Shown in pieces: positions 7,179 through 15,900 of a DNA stretch of 64,000 nucleotides. This DNA comes from Kineococcus aurantiacus (lineage in GTDB: Bacteria; Actinomycetota; Actinomycetes; Actinomycetales; Kineococcaceae): positions 1,736,001 through 1,800,000 of the forward strand of contig NZ_JACCBB010000001.1 of assembly GCF_013409345.1 (NCBI RefSeq), given 5' to 3'. Below the pieces are notes generated by a model. The model searched no databases and was not told where the DNA came from. It saw only the letters and a program-made list of their open reading frames with translations. Position numbers and translations under genes: made by a program. Within the stretch, counting starts at the first letter, position 1; each line of letters opens with the position of its first letter.

Positions 7179-8375
7179 TCAGTCGAAGTCCGGGTCCAGA
7201 CCGTGCAGCGGGAACGCCGCCCGCCGCGTCGCGAGGATCGCGCGGTCCACGGCGTCGTCCGGGTCGTACCCCGACTCCCACCCCGTGAACGTCGCCGGTT
7301 CACCGTCCGTCATCGCCGTCGGCGCCTCCCGGCCGAACGTGCGCCGCACGTGCTCGCGCCACGCCGCCGGCACGGGCGTCGTGGGGTCCAGGGGCTGCTG
7401 GGAGGCCTCGGCCACCAGGTGCGCCCACGTGCGCGGCACCACGTCGACGACCTCGTACCCGCCACCGCCCAGCGCCAGCCACCGGCCCCCGGAGGCCTCG
7501 TGCGCCAGCGCGTGCATCGACGCCGCCGCCACCCGCTGGGCGTCCACCGAGACCCGCAGGTGACCCAGCGGGTCCAGCGCGTGGGTGTCGCACCCGTGCT
7601 GGGTGACCAGCACGTCCGGGGCGAAGGAGCGCACGAGCTGCGGGACGACGGCGTGCACCGCCCGCAACCAGCCCCCGTCCCCCGTGCGCGCCGGCAGCGC
7701 CAGGTTCACCGCACCGCCCAGCGCCCCCGGGCCCCCCAGCTCGTCGGCGAAGCCCGTCCCCGGGAACAGGGTCGTGCCGGACTCGTGGACGCTGATCGTC
7801 AGGACGCGCGGGTCGTCCCAGAACACCGCCTCCGTGCCGTCGCCGTGGTGGCAGTCCAGGTCGACGTAGACGACGCGCTCGGCCCCGTCGCGCAGCATCG
7901 CCACGATCGCCGCGGCCGCGTCGTTGTACACGCAGAACCCGCTCGCGCAGCCGGGCTTGGCGTGGTGCATGCCGCCCGTGAAGTTCACCCCGTGCCGCGT
8001 CCGGCCGGCCACCAGGGCCCGCCCCAGGTCCACCGAGCCCCCGACGATCCGGGCCGCGGCCTCGTGCATGCCCGGGAAGGCCGGGTCGTCCTCGGTGCCC
8101 AGGCCGAAGACCGCCTGGGCCTGCTGCGGGTCGGCCGAGGCCGCCTTGACGGCCTCGACGTACGCCGGGTCGTGGACCATCCGCAGCAGGTCGTCGTCGG
8201 CCGGCTCGGCCCCCACGACGCTCACCCCGGGGCGGTCGAACAGGCCCAGGTCCGCGCACAGCCGCGCGGTCAGCTCCAGCCGGACGGGCGCCATCGGGTG
8301 CCAGCGGCCGAAGTCGTACCCGTTGAACACCGGGTCCCAGACGACCTGCACCTCGTCGCGCGACGGCTCGCTCAC
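7179..8375 (-). CDS. acuC: AcuC-type zinc-dependent deacetylase (histone deacetylase superfamily)
   Basis: A 398-residue arginase/deacetylase-fold enzyme. GGMHHAKPGCASGFCVYND holds the paired active-site histidines, YVDLDCHHGDGTEAVF holds the zinc-binding Asp and His, and an ISVHESGTTLFPGTG segment follows. Bacterial AcuC proteins remove acyl groups from lysines (for example of acetyl-CoA synthetase) or act on small acylated amines; which applies is not visible. Start: GTG at 8375, 3 bases after the proC stop, so it is the distal gene of a ppx-isomerase-proC-acuC unit. No acetyltransferase or acs gene is adjacent. Confidence 0.88.
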   Translation of the reverse strand: MSEPSRDEVQVVWDPVFNGYDFGRWHPMAPVRLELTARLCADLGLFDRPGVSVVGAEPADDDLLRMVHDPAYVEAVKAASADPQQAQAVFGLGTEDDPAFPGMHEAAARIVGGSVDLGRALVAGRTRHGVNFTGGMHHAKPGCASGFCVYNDAAAAIVAMLRDGAERVVYVDLDCHHGDGTEAVFWDDPRVLTISVHESGTTLFPGTGFADELGGPGALGGAVNLALPARTGDGGWLRAVHAVVPQLVRSFAPDVLVTQHGCDTHALDPLGHLRVSVDAQRVAAASMHALAHEASGGRWLALGGGGYEVVDVVPRTWAHLVAEASQQPLDPTTPVPAAWREHVRRTFGREAPTAMTDGEPATFTGWESGYDPDDAVDRAILATRRAAFPLHGLDPDFD

Positions 8376-8378
8376 GGC

Positions 8379-9176
8379 TCAGCCCCCCGAGAGCTGCTTC
8401 GAGCGGGCCGCGGCCGCCTCGACGGCCGAGACCAGCGCCGCCCGCACCCCCGAGTCGTCCAGCTGGCGCAGCGCCGCGGCCGTCGTCCCGGCCGGGGAGG
8501 TGACCTGCTCGCGCAGCACCGTGGGGTGCTGGCCGGTCTCGCGCAGCATGGCGCCCGCACCGACGACCGTCTGCACGACCAGCTCGGTCGCCGTCGCGCG
8601 CGGCAACCCCAGCAGCACCCCCGCCTCGACCATGGCCTCCACCACGTAGAAGACGTACGCCGGGCCCGACCCGCTCAGCGCCGTCACCGCGTCGAGGTGC
8701 TTCTCGGCGAGCACGACGGCCCGCCCGCACGAGCGCAGCAGGTCCTCGGCCTCGGCGAGCTGGGAGTCCGCGCAGTGCGACCCCGCCGCGATCCCGGCCA
8801 TCCCCTCGTCCACCAGCGACGGCGTGTTCGGCATGACCCGCACGACGGCCGTCCCGGCCGGCACGCGCGCCTCGATGGCGGCGGTCGTGATCCCCGCGGC
8901 CAGCGAGATGAGCAGGACGTCCTCGGCCAGGTGCGGCGCGATGGAGTCCAGCAGCGCCGGCAGGTCCTGCGGCTTGACGGCCAGCAGCACCGTCCGCGCC
9001 GAGCGCACGGCCGTGACGTCCTCGACGACGCGGACCCCGAACCGCTCGTGCAGCTCCTGCCCCCGCCCCGCCCGGCGGTCCACCACGAGCACGTCGTCCG
9101 CGGCGCGGCCGGCGCGCAGCAGACCGCCCAGCAGCGTCTGGCCCATCACCCCGGCCCCGATCAGCGCGAGCGTCAC
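8379..9176 (-). CDS. proC: Pyrroline-5-carboxylate reductase
   Basis: A 265-residue enzyme of the last step of proline synthesis, reducing pyrroline-5-carboxylate with NAD(P)H. The Rossmann motif [17 protein letters not shown] starts at residue 4; [15 protein letters not shown] and [16 protein letters not shown], with the C-terminal dimer helix [29 protein letters not shown] in two conserved parts, are characteristic. The GTG start at 9176 overlaps the upstream isomerase stop by 4 bases. Order matches the actinobacterial ppx-isomerase-proC group. Confidence 0.94.
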   Translation of the reverse strand: MTLALIGAGVMGQTLLGGLLRAGRAADDVLVVDRRAGRGQELHERFGVRVVEDVTAVRSARTVLLAVKPQDLPALLDSIAPHLAEDVLLISLAAGITTAAIEARVPAGTAVVRVMPNTPSLVDEGMAGIAAGSHCADSQLAEAEDLLRSCGRAVVLAEKHLDAVTALSGSGPAYVFYVVEAMVEAGVLLGLPRATATELVVQTVVGAGAMLRETGQHPTVLREQVTSPAGTTAAALRQLDDSGVRAALVSAVEAAAARSKQLSGG

Positions 9177-9985
9177 GCCGTCACCTCCGGGGTCCGGGCC
9201 AGGTGCTCCCGGGCGAACTCCAGCGTGCGGGCCAGCGCGGCCTCCCGCGCCACCCGGCCCTTGGCCCTGCGCGTGTTCACCTCGGCCACCACCGTCCCCC
9301 CGAAACCGTTGCGCGCCAACTCCTGCAGCGCCGCGGCGACGGGTTGCGACCCGTCCCCCGGCACCAGGTGCTCGTCCTTGGCCGACCCCGCCCCGTCGCA
9401 CAGGTGCACGTGCGCGAGCCGGTCGCCGAAGGCCCGGGTGAGCTCCAGGCTGTCCTGGCCGGACGTCGCGGCGTGCGAGTAGTCCAGCGTCAGGTGGCGG
9501 TACCCCAGGTCCGTGGGGTCCCAGCCGGGTGCGTACATGACCAGCTCCCGCCCCCGGGCGCGCCAGGGGAACATGTTCTCCACGGCCATCGTCACCCCGG
9601 TCCGCGCCTCCAGCTCCCCGATCCCGGCGACGAAGCCGGCGGCGTAGTCGCGCTGCCACCGGAACGGCGGGTGCACCACGACCGTGCCCGCGCCCAGCTC
9701 GGCGGCCAGCTCGGCGGACTTCTCCAGCTTGCCCCACGGGTCGCGGCCCCACGTGCCCTGCGTCAGCAGCAGGGTCGGGGCGTGGACCGACAGGACGGGG
9801 ACCCCGAAGTGGTCCACGAGGCGGCGCAGCGCGGCCGCGTCCTGGCTCACGGGGTCGGTCCAGACCAGCACCTCGACACCGTCGTAGCCCAGCCGCGAGG
9901 CGATCTCGAAGGCCGCGGTCGTCGACTCCGGGTAGGAGCACGACGTCGACAGCCCGACCGGGGTGCGCGCGTCCACGGCGGCCAC
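9173..9985 (-). CDS. Sugar phosphate isomerase/epimerase-like TIM-barrel protein
   Basis: A 270-residue xylose-isomerase-like TIM barrel. Conserved metal-site segments are [22 protein letters not shown] (metal-binding Glu), [12 protein letters not shown] (Asp/His), HVHLCDGAG and VVAEVN near the end. The substrate is unknown; family members isomerise sugars or cleave AP sites. The GTG start at 9985 lies 1 base after the ppx stop (an in-frame GTG at 9976 is an alternative), and the stop overlaps proC by 4 bases. Recalled as the Rv0498 position in M. tuberculosis. Confidence 0.82.
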   Translation of the reverse strand: MAAVDARTPVGLSTSCSYPESTTAAFEIASRLGYDGVEVLVWTDPVSQDAAALRRLVDHFGVPVLSVHAPTLLLTQGTWGRDPWGKLEKSAELAAELGAGTVVVHPPFRWQRDYAAGFVAGIGELEARTGVTMAVENMFPWRARGRELVMYAPGWDPTDLGYRHLTLDYSHAATSGQDSLELTRAFGDRLAHVHLCDGAGSAKDEHLVPGDGSQPVAAALQELARNGFGGTVVAEVNTRRAKGRVAREAALARTLEFAREHLARTPEVTA

Positions 9986-9986
9986 G

Positions 9987-10928
9987 CTAGTTCGCGCCCT
10001 GCGCCGTGATGGCGTCCAGGCGCCGCAGGATGATCCCCTCGCGCAGCGCCCACGGGCCCACGAGGGCCTCCTCCACGCCCAGCAGCTCGAACGCGGCCTC
10101 GGCCACCAGCGCACCGGCCAGCAGCTGCGGCGCGCGCTCCACGCTGACGCCGGGCAGGTCCGCGCGCTGCTTGCAGGTCATCCCCGCCAGCCGCGGCACC
10201 CACGCGGACAGGTCCTCGCGGCGCAGGACGCGGCGCACCACCGGGCCCTCCTCGGCGGGCGCGGCGCCGGCCAGCCGGGCCAGGCTGCGGAACGTCTTCG
10301 ACGTCACGACGACGCGGTCGGGCACCCCCGCGCGGGTGACGTCGCGGACGCGGGAGGCGATCTGCTGGCGCACGTACCGGCGCACGTCGCGCACGTCCCC
10401 GGCCGCCGGCGGGTCCCCGGCGAGGCGGTCGCGCGTCAGCCGGCCCGCGCCCAGCGGCAGCGAGAACGAGACGTCGGGGGCCTCGTCGAGCCCGGCGGCG
10501 ATCTCCAGGGAGCCGCCGCCGATGTCCAGGACGAGCAGCCGCCCCGCGGACCAGCCGAACCAGCGCCGCACGGCCAGGAACGTCAGGTCGGCCTCGGCCG
10601 TGCCCGGCAGCACCTGCAGCCGGACGCCCGTGCGCGCCTCCACGTGGTCCAGGACGGCCTCGCCGTTGGCGGCCTCGCGGACCGCGGACGTGGCGAAGGC
10701 CAGCAGCTCCTCCACCCCGGCGTCCTCGGCGGCCGCCGCGGCCGCCGAGACGGCGTCGGTCAGCGCGCCCACGCCGGAGTCGTCGATGGCCCCGTCGGGG
10801 GTGAGGTGCTCGGCCAGCCGCAGCAGCCGGCGGGTGGAGTGCGCCGCCAGCGGGTGGGCCCCCGGGTGGGCGTCGACGACGAGCAGGTGGACAGTGTTGC
10901 TGCCCACGTCCAGGACACCCAAGCGCAC
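9987..10928 (-). CDS. Ppx/GppA-family phosphatase (exopolyphosphatase-like)
   Basis: A 313-residue member of the ASKHA sugar-kinase fold: [19 protein letters not shown] is the phosphate-1 loop, TSAVREAAN and [13 protein letters not shown] the second loop. The family degrades polyphosphate or (p)ppGpp-type substrates; short actinobacterial forms of this length have been reported as exopolyphosphatases. First gene of the ppx-isomerase-proC-acuC run. The GTG start at 10928 is six bases after TAGGGT (10935-10940, minus strand), so the mRNA is probably leaderless. Divergent from the Cys-rich gene with 65 bases between the starts. Confidence 0.87.
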   Translation of the reverse strand: MRLGVLDVGSNTVHLLVVDAHPGAHPLAAHSTRRLLRLAEHLTPDGAIDDSGVGALTDAVSAAAAAAEDAGVEELLAFATSAVREAANGEAVLDHVEARTGVRLQVLPGTAEADLTFLAVRRWFGWSAGRLLVLDIGGGSLEIAAGLDEAPDVSFSLPLGAGRLTRDRLAGDPPAAGDVRDVRRYVRQQIASRVRDVTRAGVPDRVVVTSKTFRSLARLAGAAPAEEGPVVRRVLRREDLSAWVPRLAGMTCKQRADLPGVSVERAPQLLAGALVAEAAFELLGVEEALVGPWALREGIILRRLDAITAQGAN

Positions 10929-10934
10929 GCGCTG

Positions 10935-10940
10935 ACCCTA
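10935..10940 (-). promoter_or_regulatory. -10 element of a probable leaderless transcript (ppx operon)
   Basis: On the minus strand TAGGGT is followed by 6 bases and then the GTG of the Ppx/GppA gene; no Shine-Dalgarno sequence is visible. Confidence 0.55.
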
Positions 10941-10981
10941 CTGTCCCCCGCGCGGTGCTCCCGACGCGCTCGCGCCGTGCT

Positions 10982-10987
10982 TACCCT
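10982..10987 (+). promoter_or_regulatory. -10 element of a probable leaderless transcript (Cys-rich protein)
   Basis: TACCCT lies 6 bases before the GTG at 10994. It is back-to-back with the ppx promoter, making a compact divergent promoter pair. Confidence 0.55.
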
Positions 10988-10993
10988 GCACCG

Positions 10994-11806
10994 GTGCACC
11001 TGGAGACCCCGCTGGACACCGCCCGCCTGTGGCTGGAGTTCCCCGACCCGCAGGACGTCGCGGACGCGACCGACCCCGAGCACCAGCCCGAGACGGTCTA
11101 CCGCGTCGACCTGACCTGGCTGACGAGCGACTACACGTGCATCTTCGGCGCCGGCTGCCCCGGCATCTACGCCGACCGGCCCGACGTCGGCTGCTGCGCC
11201 CTGGGCGCCCACTTCACCGAACCGGCCGACGAGGAGCGCGTCGCGGCCGTCGTCGCGCGGCTCACCCCCGAGGTGTGGCAGTTCCACGACGAGGGCCGGG
11301 CGCACGGCTGGACGGAGCTGGAGGACGGCGCGCGCAAGACCCGCGTGTTCGAGGGCGGCTGCGTCCTGGCCAACCGCCCCGGGTTCGCCGCCGGCGCCGG
11401 CTGCGCGCTGCACCTGCAGGCCCTGCGCGACGGGGTGGACCCGCTGAGGTACAAGCCCGACGTGTGCTGGCAGCTGCCGCTGAAGCGCTCCTACCGGACG
11501 GTGGAGCGCGGCGACGGGACGACCTACCTGGAGGTCAGCATCGCCGAGTACGACCGCCGCGGCTGGGGCGAGGGCGGGCACGACCTGGACTGGTACTGCA
11601 CGGGCAACCCCGCGGCCCACGTCGGTGAGCGCCCGGTGTTCCGCAGCTGCGAGAACGAGCTGCGGGAGATGGTGGGCGACGCCCCCTACGAGGAGCTCGC
11701 GCGGCACTGCGAGGCGCTGGTGGCGACGACGCGCGGGGGGTCGGCGCACCGGCGGCTGCTGCCGCTGACGGTCCACCCCGCCGACCGGACCCGCGCGGGC
11801 CGGTGA
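10994..11806 (+). CDS. Conserved hypothetical cysteine-rich protein, possible metal-binding
   Basis: A 270-residue cytosolic protein with no membrane segment. It has ten cysteines, several in tight arrays: [53 protein letters not shown] and WYCTGN. The spacing recalls zinc- or iron-sulfur-binding YkgJ-like proteins, but I cannot assign a family with certainty and give no function. Start: GTG at 10994 behind a leaderless-type -10 (TACCCT). Its stop overlaps the start of the methyltransferase gene by 4 bases, so the two are expressed together and may work together. Confidence 0.75.
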   Translation: MHLETPLDTARLWLEFPDPQDVADATDPEHQPETVYRVDLTWLTSDYTCIFGAGCPGIYADRPDVGCCALGAHFTEPADEERVAAVVARLTPEVWQFHDEGRAHGWTELEDGARKTRVFEGGCVLANRPGFAAGAGCALHLQALRDGVDPLRYKPDVCWQLPLKRSYRTVERGDGTTYLEVSIAEYDRRGWGEGGHDLDWYCTGNPAAHVGERPVFRSCENELREMVGDAPYEELARHCEALVATTRGGSAHRRLLPLTVHPADRTRAGR

Positions 11807-12495
11807 ACGGGGTCGTCCCCAGCCCGAACGTCTGGAACTCCCCCGACGTCTACGAGCTGGAGAACCTCGCCGTCGACCGCGGGCAGCTCATCGAGGCCCG
11901 GGTGCGCGAGGTCCACGACTGGGCCGGGCTCGACGTCCTCGACGTCGGCTGCGGGACGGGTTTCCACCTGCCCCGCTTCGCCGCGACCGCGCGGTCGGTG
12001 ACGGGGGTCGAGCCGCACCCGCCGCTGCTGCGCCGGGCCCTGGCCCGGGTCCGGGACCTGGGCCTGGACGGCGTGCGGGTCCTGCACGGGGAGGCGGGGG
12101 CGCTGCCGCTACCGCCGGCCAGCGTCGACGTCGTCCACGCCCGCTGGGCGTACTTCTTCGGCCCGGGCTGCGAACCGGGGCTGGCCGAGCTGGACCGGGT
12201 CGTGCGCCGCGGCGGGACCGCGTTCGTCGTCGACAACGACGCGACGCGCTCCACGTTCGGGCGCTGGTTCTCCCGGTCGCTGCCGCAGTACGACGCCGTC
12301 GCCGTCGACCGGTTCTTCGCCCGCCGGGGCTGGACGACGGACCGGCTGGAGGTGGCCTGGGAGTTCGACTCCCGCGCCGACCTCGAGGCCGTGGTCCGCA
12401 TCGAGTTCGCGCCCCGGCAGGCCGAGGCCGTCCTCGCCGAGCACTCCGGCACGGTCGTCGACTACGCCGTCGTCCTGCGCCACCGCTCGTTCTGA
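11803..12495 (+). CDS. Class I SAM-dependent methyltransferase
   Basis: A 230-residue Rossmann-fold methyltransferase. Motif I is [17 protein letters not shown] (about 44-60), the acidic end of strand 2 is TGVEPHP, and [15 protein letters not shown] is the motif IV region, followed by [17 protein letters not shown]. The substrate cannot be told; small-molecule (UbiE-like) action is as likely as others. The GTG start overlaps the Cys-rich gene's stop (GTGA). Its 3' end overlaps the convergent EAL gene by 34 bases (12462-12495), an overlap of coding ends that leaves no room for a terminator. Confidence 0.85.
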   Translation: MNGVVPSPNVWNSPDVYELENLAVDRGQLIEARVREVHDWAGLDVLDVGCGTGFHLPRFAATARSVTGVEPHPPLLRRALARVRDLGLDGVRVLHGEAGALPLPPASVDVVHARWAYFFGPGCEPGLAELDRVVRRGGTAFVVDNDATRSTFGRWFSRSLPQYDAVAVDRFFARRGWTTDRLEVAWEFDSRADLEAVVRIEFAPRQAEAVLAEHSGTVVDYAVVLRHRSF

Positions 12496-14186
12496 CGCAG
12501 GTGCTCGACGGCCGCGTCCTCGGTGAGCGGTCGCGCGAAGAGGTACCCCTGCCCCCAGGTGCAGCCGGCCGAGGCGACGAGGGAGCGGACCTGGTCGGTC
12601 TCGATGCCCTCGGCGACGGTCACCAGGCCCAGGGCGCGGGCCAGCTCCACGATGCCGGACAGCACCGCGACCCCGGACTCCTCGGCGACGTCGTCGAGGA
12701 AGGACTTGTCGACCTTGAGGATGTCGACGGGCAGCCGGCGCAGGTACGACAGCGAGGAGTACCCCGTCCCGAAGTCGTCCAGGGCCGTGCGGACCCCCAG
12801 CGCGCGCAGGCCCCCCAGCACCTCCCGCGCCGCGGCGAGGTCGGCCACGGCCGCGCTCTCGGTCACCTCCAGGCACAACCGGGAGGGCTCGACGCCGTGG
12901 TGCCGCAGCCGGCCGGCGACGAGGTCGGCCAGGCCGGGGCGCAGCAGCTGCTGCCCGGACAGGTTGACGCTGACCTCGACGTCGCCGCCGAAGCGGGCCG
13001 CGGCGGCCAGCGCGGTGTCCAGGACGAACTCCCCGACCTCCAGGATCGTCTCGGACTCCTCGGCGATCGGCACGAACACCGCCGGCGGCACGTTCCCGCG
13101 CTGGGGGTGCTGCCAGCGCACGAGGGCCTCGAAGCCGACGGTCCGGTCGCGGGCGAGGTCGACGAGCGGCTGGTAGACCACGTGCATCTCCCCGGCACCC
13201 ACGGCGTACCGCAGGTCGGCGGCCAGCTCGGCCCGCTCGTGGGCGGCGTCGAGCAGGGCGTGGGAGAAGGGCACGGCCCGGTCGCGGCCGCCCTGCTTGG
13301 CGGCGGTGAGGGCGACGTCGGCCCGGCGGAACAGCTCCCGCCCGTCCTCGGCGCCGTGGGCGGCCCCCACGACGGCGGTGCCGACGCTGGCCGTGACGCT
13401 CACGGGGCGCCCGGCGACCTCGACGGGTTCGCGCACGGCCCGCACGACCTGCCCGGACAGGGCCGCGAGCGCGCGCCCCACGGTGGCCTCCGGCCCGTGC
13501 AGCAGCACCGCGAACTCGTCGCCGTCGAGGCGGGCGAGGTGGCCGTCGGCGCCGACGACGTCGCCGAGGCGGTCGGCGACGCGGCGCACGACCTCGTCCC
13601 CGGCGCCGTGGCCGTAGCGGTCGTTGACGGCCTTGAGCCCGTCGAGCCCGACGAGCAGCAGCCCGCTGGTGGGGGCCCGCGTGGCCAGGGACGCGGTGAG
13701 GTGGCGCCGGTTGGGCAGCCCGGTCAGGGGGTCGTGGGTGGCGTGGTGCCGCAGCGCCTCCAGGGTGCGGCGCTCGTCGGTGGTGTCGCGGCAGTTCCAC
13801 ACGACGCCGCGCACGCCCGGCACGTGCCGGGCGTCGCTGAAGCGGACGCGGGTCCAGCGCACCTCCCCGGTGGAGCGCACGAGGTAGCGGTGGTCGCTGT
13901 CGCGGGGCCCGGCGCCGGGCTCGCAGGCGGCGGTGAGGACCGCGCGGGCGGCGGCCCGGTCCTCGGGGTGGACCCACCCGAAGGCGTCGTGGCCGAGCAG
14001 GGCCCACCGGTCGATGCCCCAGCGGCGGCTGAACGTGGGGCTGCAGAACTTGATCGAGCCGTCGGCGCCGGTGACGAGGACCTCGTCGCTGGCCTCGCGG
14101 GCCAGCGCCTCGTAGCTGGGGGAGACGGCCGGCACGCCGAGGCCGCGCAGCCGCTCGCCCAGGCGCAGCCAGCGGCCGCGGCTCAC
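12462..14186 (-). CDS. PAS-GGDEF-EAL cyclic di-GMP signalling protein
   Basis: A 574-residue cytosolic protein with three domains. PAS lies about 20-145, with SYEALAREASDEVLVTGADG. GGDEF lies about 145-310, with THDPLTGLPNRRHL and the catalytic loop as LDGDEFAVLL (Asp in the first Gly position). EAL lies about 320-565, with FEALVRWQHP, CLEVTESA, LDDFGTGYSSLSYL and VTVAEGIET. All EAL metal and catalytic signatures look intact, so phosphodiesterase activity is likely; cyclase activity is less certain. The GTG start overlaps the membrane GGDEF gene stop by 4 bases, so synthesis and breakdown enzymes are made together. Confidence 0.92.
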   Translation of the reverse strand: MSRGRWLRLGERLRGLGVPAVSPSYEALAREASDEVLVTGADGSIKFCSPTFSRRWGIDRWALLGHDAFGWVHPEDRAAARAVLTAACEPGAGPRDSDHRYLVRSTGEVRWTRVRFSDARHVPGVRGVVWNCRDTTDERRTLEALRHHATHDPLTGLPNRRHLTASLATRAPTSGLLLVGLDGLKAVNDRYGHGAGDEVVRRVADRLGDVVGADGHLARLDGDEFAVLLHGPEATVGRALAALSGQVVRAVREPVEVAGRPVSVTASVGTAVVGAAHGAEDGRELFRRADVALTAAKQGGRDRAVPFSHALLDAAHERAELAADLRYAVGAGEMHVVYQPLVDLARDRTVGFEALVRWQHPQRGNVPPAVFVPIAEESETILEVGEFVLDTALAAAARFGGDVEVSVNLSGQQLLRPGLADLVAGRLRHHGVEPSRLCLEVTESAAVADLAAAREVLGGLRALGVRTALDDFGTGYSSLSYLRRLPVDILKVDKSFLDDVAEESGVAVLSGIVELARALGLVTVAEGIETDQVRSLVASAGCTWGQGYLFARPLTEDAAVEHLRQNERWRRTTA

Positions 14187-15373
14187 GGAGCCACCCCTCC
14201 GACCAGCCGCTCGACGACCTGCTCGGCCACCCGCTCGACGACCCGGTCCCGGCCGGCGGCCTTGGCCGCGTAGACGGCCCGGTCGGCCTGCGCGAACGCC
14301 TGCTCCCACGCACCGGTGGCCGCTCCCACGCTCACCGTGACGACACCCCCGGCGGGGTGGGGCAGGGCCAGGTCCCGCACGGCGGTGCGCAGCCGCTCCC
14401 CCGCGGCCGCGGCGTCGCCGCCGTCGGTCAGCACGACGACGAACTCCTCCCCGCCCAGGCGCGCCACGACGTCGTCGGGCCGCGAGCCGGCGGTCAGGGC
14501 GGCGGCGACGCTCGCCAGGCACCGGTCGCCCTGCAGGTGGCCCACCCGGTCGTTGTACTGCTTGAAGTGGTCGACGTCGACCACGAGGACGCCGACGGGA
14601 CCGGCGGGCAGCCGCTCGGCCAGCCCGCGCCGGTTGAGCAGGCCGGTGAGCTCGTCGCGCACGGCGGCCTCGGCCAGGGCGGTGATGAGCTGCTCCCGCT
14701 CGGCGGCCAGGGCGCGCTCGCGGCGCACGGCGGTGAAGCGGGCGCGTTCGCTGCGCTCGACGTCGTGCGCCATGACGAGGCCGAACAGGCCGCTGACGGC
14801 GACGGCGAGGAGGGCGGCGACCTCGACGGGCCCGGAGTCGGCGCCGACGAGCGCCTGGCCCCAGGCGAAGGCCGCGAGCATGGCCGTGAGGCAGCCCGCC
14901 GCCCAGCGCACGTCGGTGCGCAGCAGCGTCACGAAGAAGACGACCACGACGAAGGAGCCGCCGAAGTAGGCGCCGCCGAGGGCGCCGGGGGCGTGGTGCT
15001 GCACGACGCCCAGGGAGGCCACGACGAGGACGGCGGTCCCGCAGGCGACGAGGCCGTCGACCGCGGAGGCCGGTTCGGCCCGCAGCCGGCGGGACCGGAG
15101 GAGGAGGCCGGCGAGCACCAGGGGCGTGACGAGCCCGAACCGCAGCGCGAGGGAGAGCCCGAGGACCTGCGGGGCGAGGACGGCGTCGACGAGGGCGTAG
15201 GCGTCGAACAGCAGCAGCCCCATGACGGCGGTGAGGGTGAACCAGCGCGAGCGCGCCGCGTTGCGCGCGACCCGGTACTCGCGCTCGACGTCGGGGGCGA
15301 ACAGCTCGGGGAAGCGCGGCAGCGGCACCGGTCGCGGGGTCACCCAGGTGTCCTCGGCCCGCGGGGGCGGCAC
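14183..15373 (-). CDS. Membrane-bound GGDEF diguanylate cyclase
   Basis: A 396-residue protein. The N-terminal half has about six hydrophobic helices (for example TLTAVMGLLLFDAYALV, LRFGLVTPLVLAGLLL, GGSFVVVVFFVTLL, VAALLAVAVSGLFGLVM), then a short coiled segment rich in Arg and Glu, then a GGDEF domain with DELTGLLNRRGL and the intact signature ARLGGEEFVVVL. It should make c-di-GMP from GTP. No I-site RxxD directly before GGEEF is apparent. Start: GTG at 15373; a later GTG (VTPRPVPLP) is possible. Overlaps the PAS-GGDEF-EAL gene by 4 bases and is divergent from the small membrane protein gene. Confidence 0.9.
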   Translation of the reverse strand: MPPPRAEDTWVTPRPVPLPRFPELFAPDVEREYRVARNAARSRWFTLTAVMGLLLFDAYALVDAVLAPQVLGLSLALRFGLVTPLVLAGLLLRSRRLRAEPASAVDGLVACGTAVLVVASLGVVQHHAPGALGGAYFGGSFVVVVFFVTLLRTDVRWAAGCLTAMLAAFAWGQALVGADSGPVEVAALLAVAVSGLFGLVMAHDVERSERARFTAVRRERALAAEREQLITALAEAAVRDELTGLLNRRGLAERLPAGPVGVLVVDVDHFKQYNDRVGHLQGDRCLASVAAALTAGSRPDDVVARLGGEEFVVVLTDGGDAAAAGERLRTAVRDLALPHPAGGVVTVSVGAATGAWEQAFAQADRAVYAAKAAGRDRVVERVAEQVVERLVGGVAP

Positions 15374-15458
15374 CCGGAGCGCGCGTCACCCGCGCGGCGT
15401 AGGTGTCCGTGCGCCACCTGGGTCGCCGCGGGGGGCCCCGAGCGTGGATGATGGGGGC

Positions 15459-15821
15459 ATGAGCGCGCACACCACCCCGTCCCGTCACGAGGAACAGCGG
15501 GCGATCGCCCCGATCCGCTGGCCCAGGCCCAGCGGCGGCACGGTCGTCGCCCTGGTCATCTGGCTGGTCGGCGTGCTGGTCTCGGCGGTCGTGCCGCTGC
15601 TGCTGCTCGGCGCGGACCCGTACGAGGCGGCCCCCGGTGGCCGGATCGTGGTCGGGCTGGTCTTCACGCTCGTCGGCGCGCTCATCATGGTGTTCTCCGC
15701 GTACCTGCTGTACCGCAAGAGCGGCAGCATCGGCGCGGCGATCCTCGCCTTCGTGCCGAGCTTCGTGATGGCCGTCCTGGGCATCCTCATGACGACCATG
15801 AAGGTCCTGTACGGGGTCTGA
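15459..15821 (+). CDS. Small membrane protein of unknown function
   Basis: A 120-residue protein with a polar N-terminus (about 30 residues) and three hydrophobic helices: VVALVIWLVGVLVSAVVPLL, VVGLVFTLVGALIMVFSAYL and AILAFVPSFVMAVLGILM. No motif gives a function. The ATG at 15459 is preceded by GATGAT with 6 bases between, resembling a weak leaderless promoter; there is no clear Shine-Dalgarno. It lies between the divergent GGDEF gene and radA and has a hairpin terminator right after its stop. Confidence 0.75.
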   Translation: MSAHTTPSRHEEQRAIAPIRWPRPSGGTVVALVIWLVGVLVSAVVPLLLLGADPYEAAPGGRIVVGLVFTLVGALIMVFSAYLLYRKSGSIGAAILAFVPSFVMAVLGILMTTMKVLYGV

Positions 15822-15837
15822 CCCCTCCCCCGCTCCG

Positions 15838-15875
15838 ACACGACCCCCTCGCCGGCCCGGCGGGGGGGTCGTGTC
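15838..15875 (+). terminator. Hairpin terminator after the small membrane protein gene
   Basis: ACACGACCCCCT pairs with GGGGGGTCGTGT around a GC-rich middle that can also pair (GCCGG/CCGGC). It lies 16 bases after the stop at 15821 and ahead of the radA promoter. Confidence 0.6.
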
Positions 15876-15887
15876 GTACCCGGCGCC

Positions 15888-15893
15888 TACGGT
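15888..15893 (+). promoter_or_regulatory. -10 element of a probable leaderless transcript (radA)
   Basis: TACGGT lies 7 bases before the GTG at 15901, without a Shine-Dalgarno sequence. Confidence 0.5.
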
Positions 15894-15900
15894 GGCCGGT

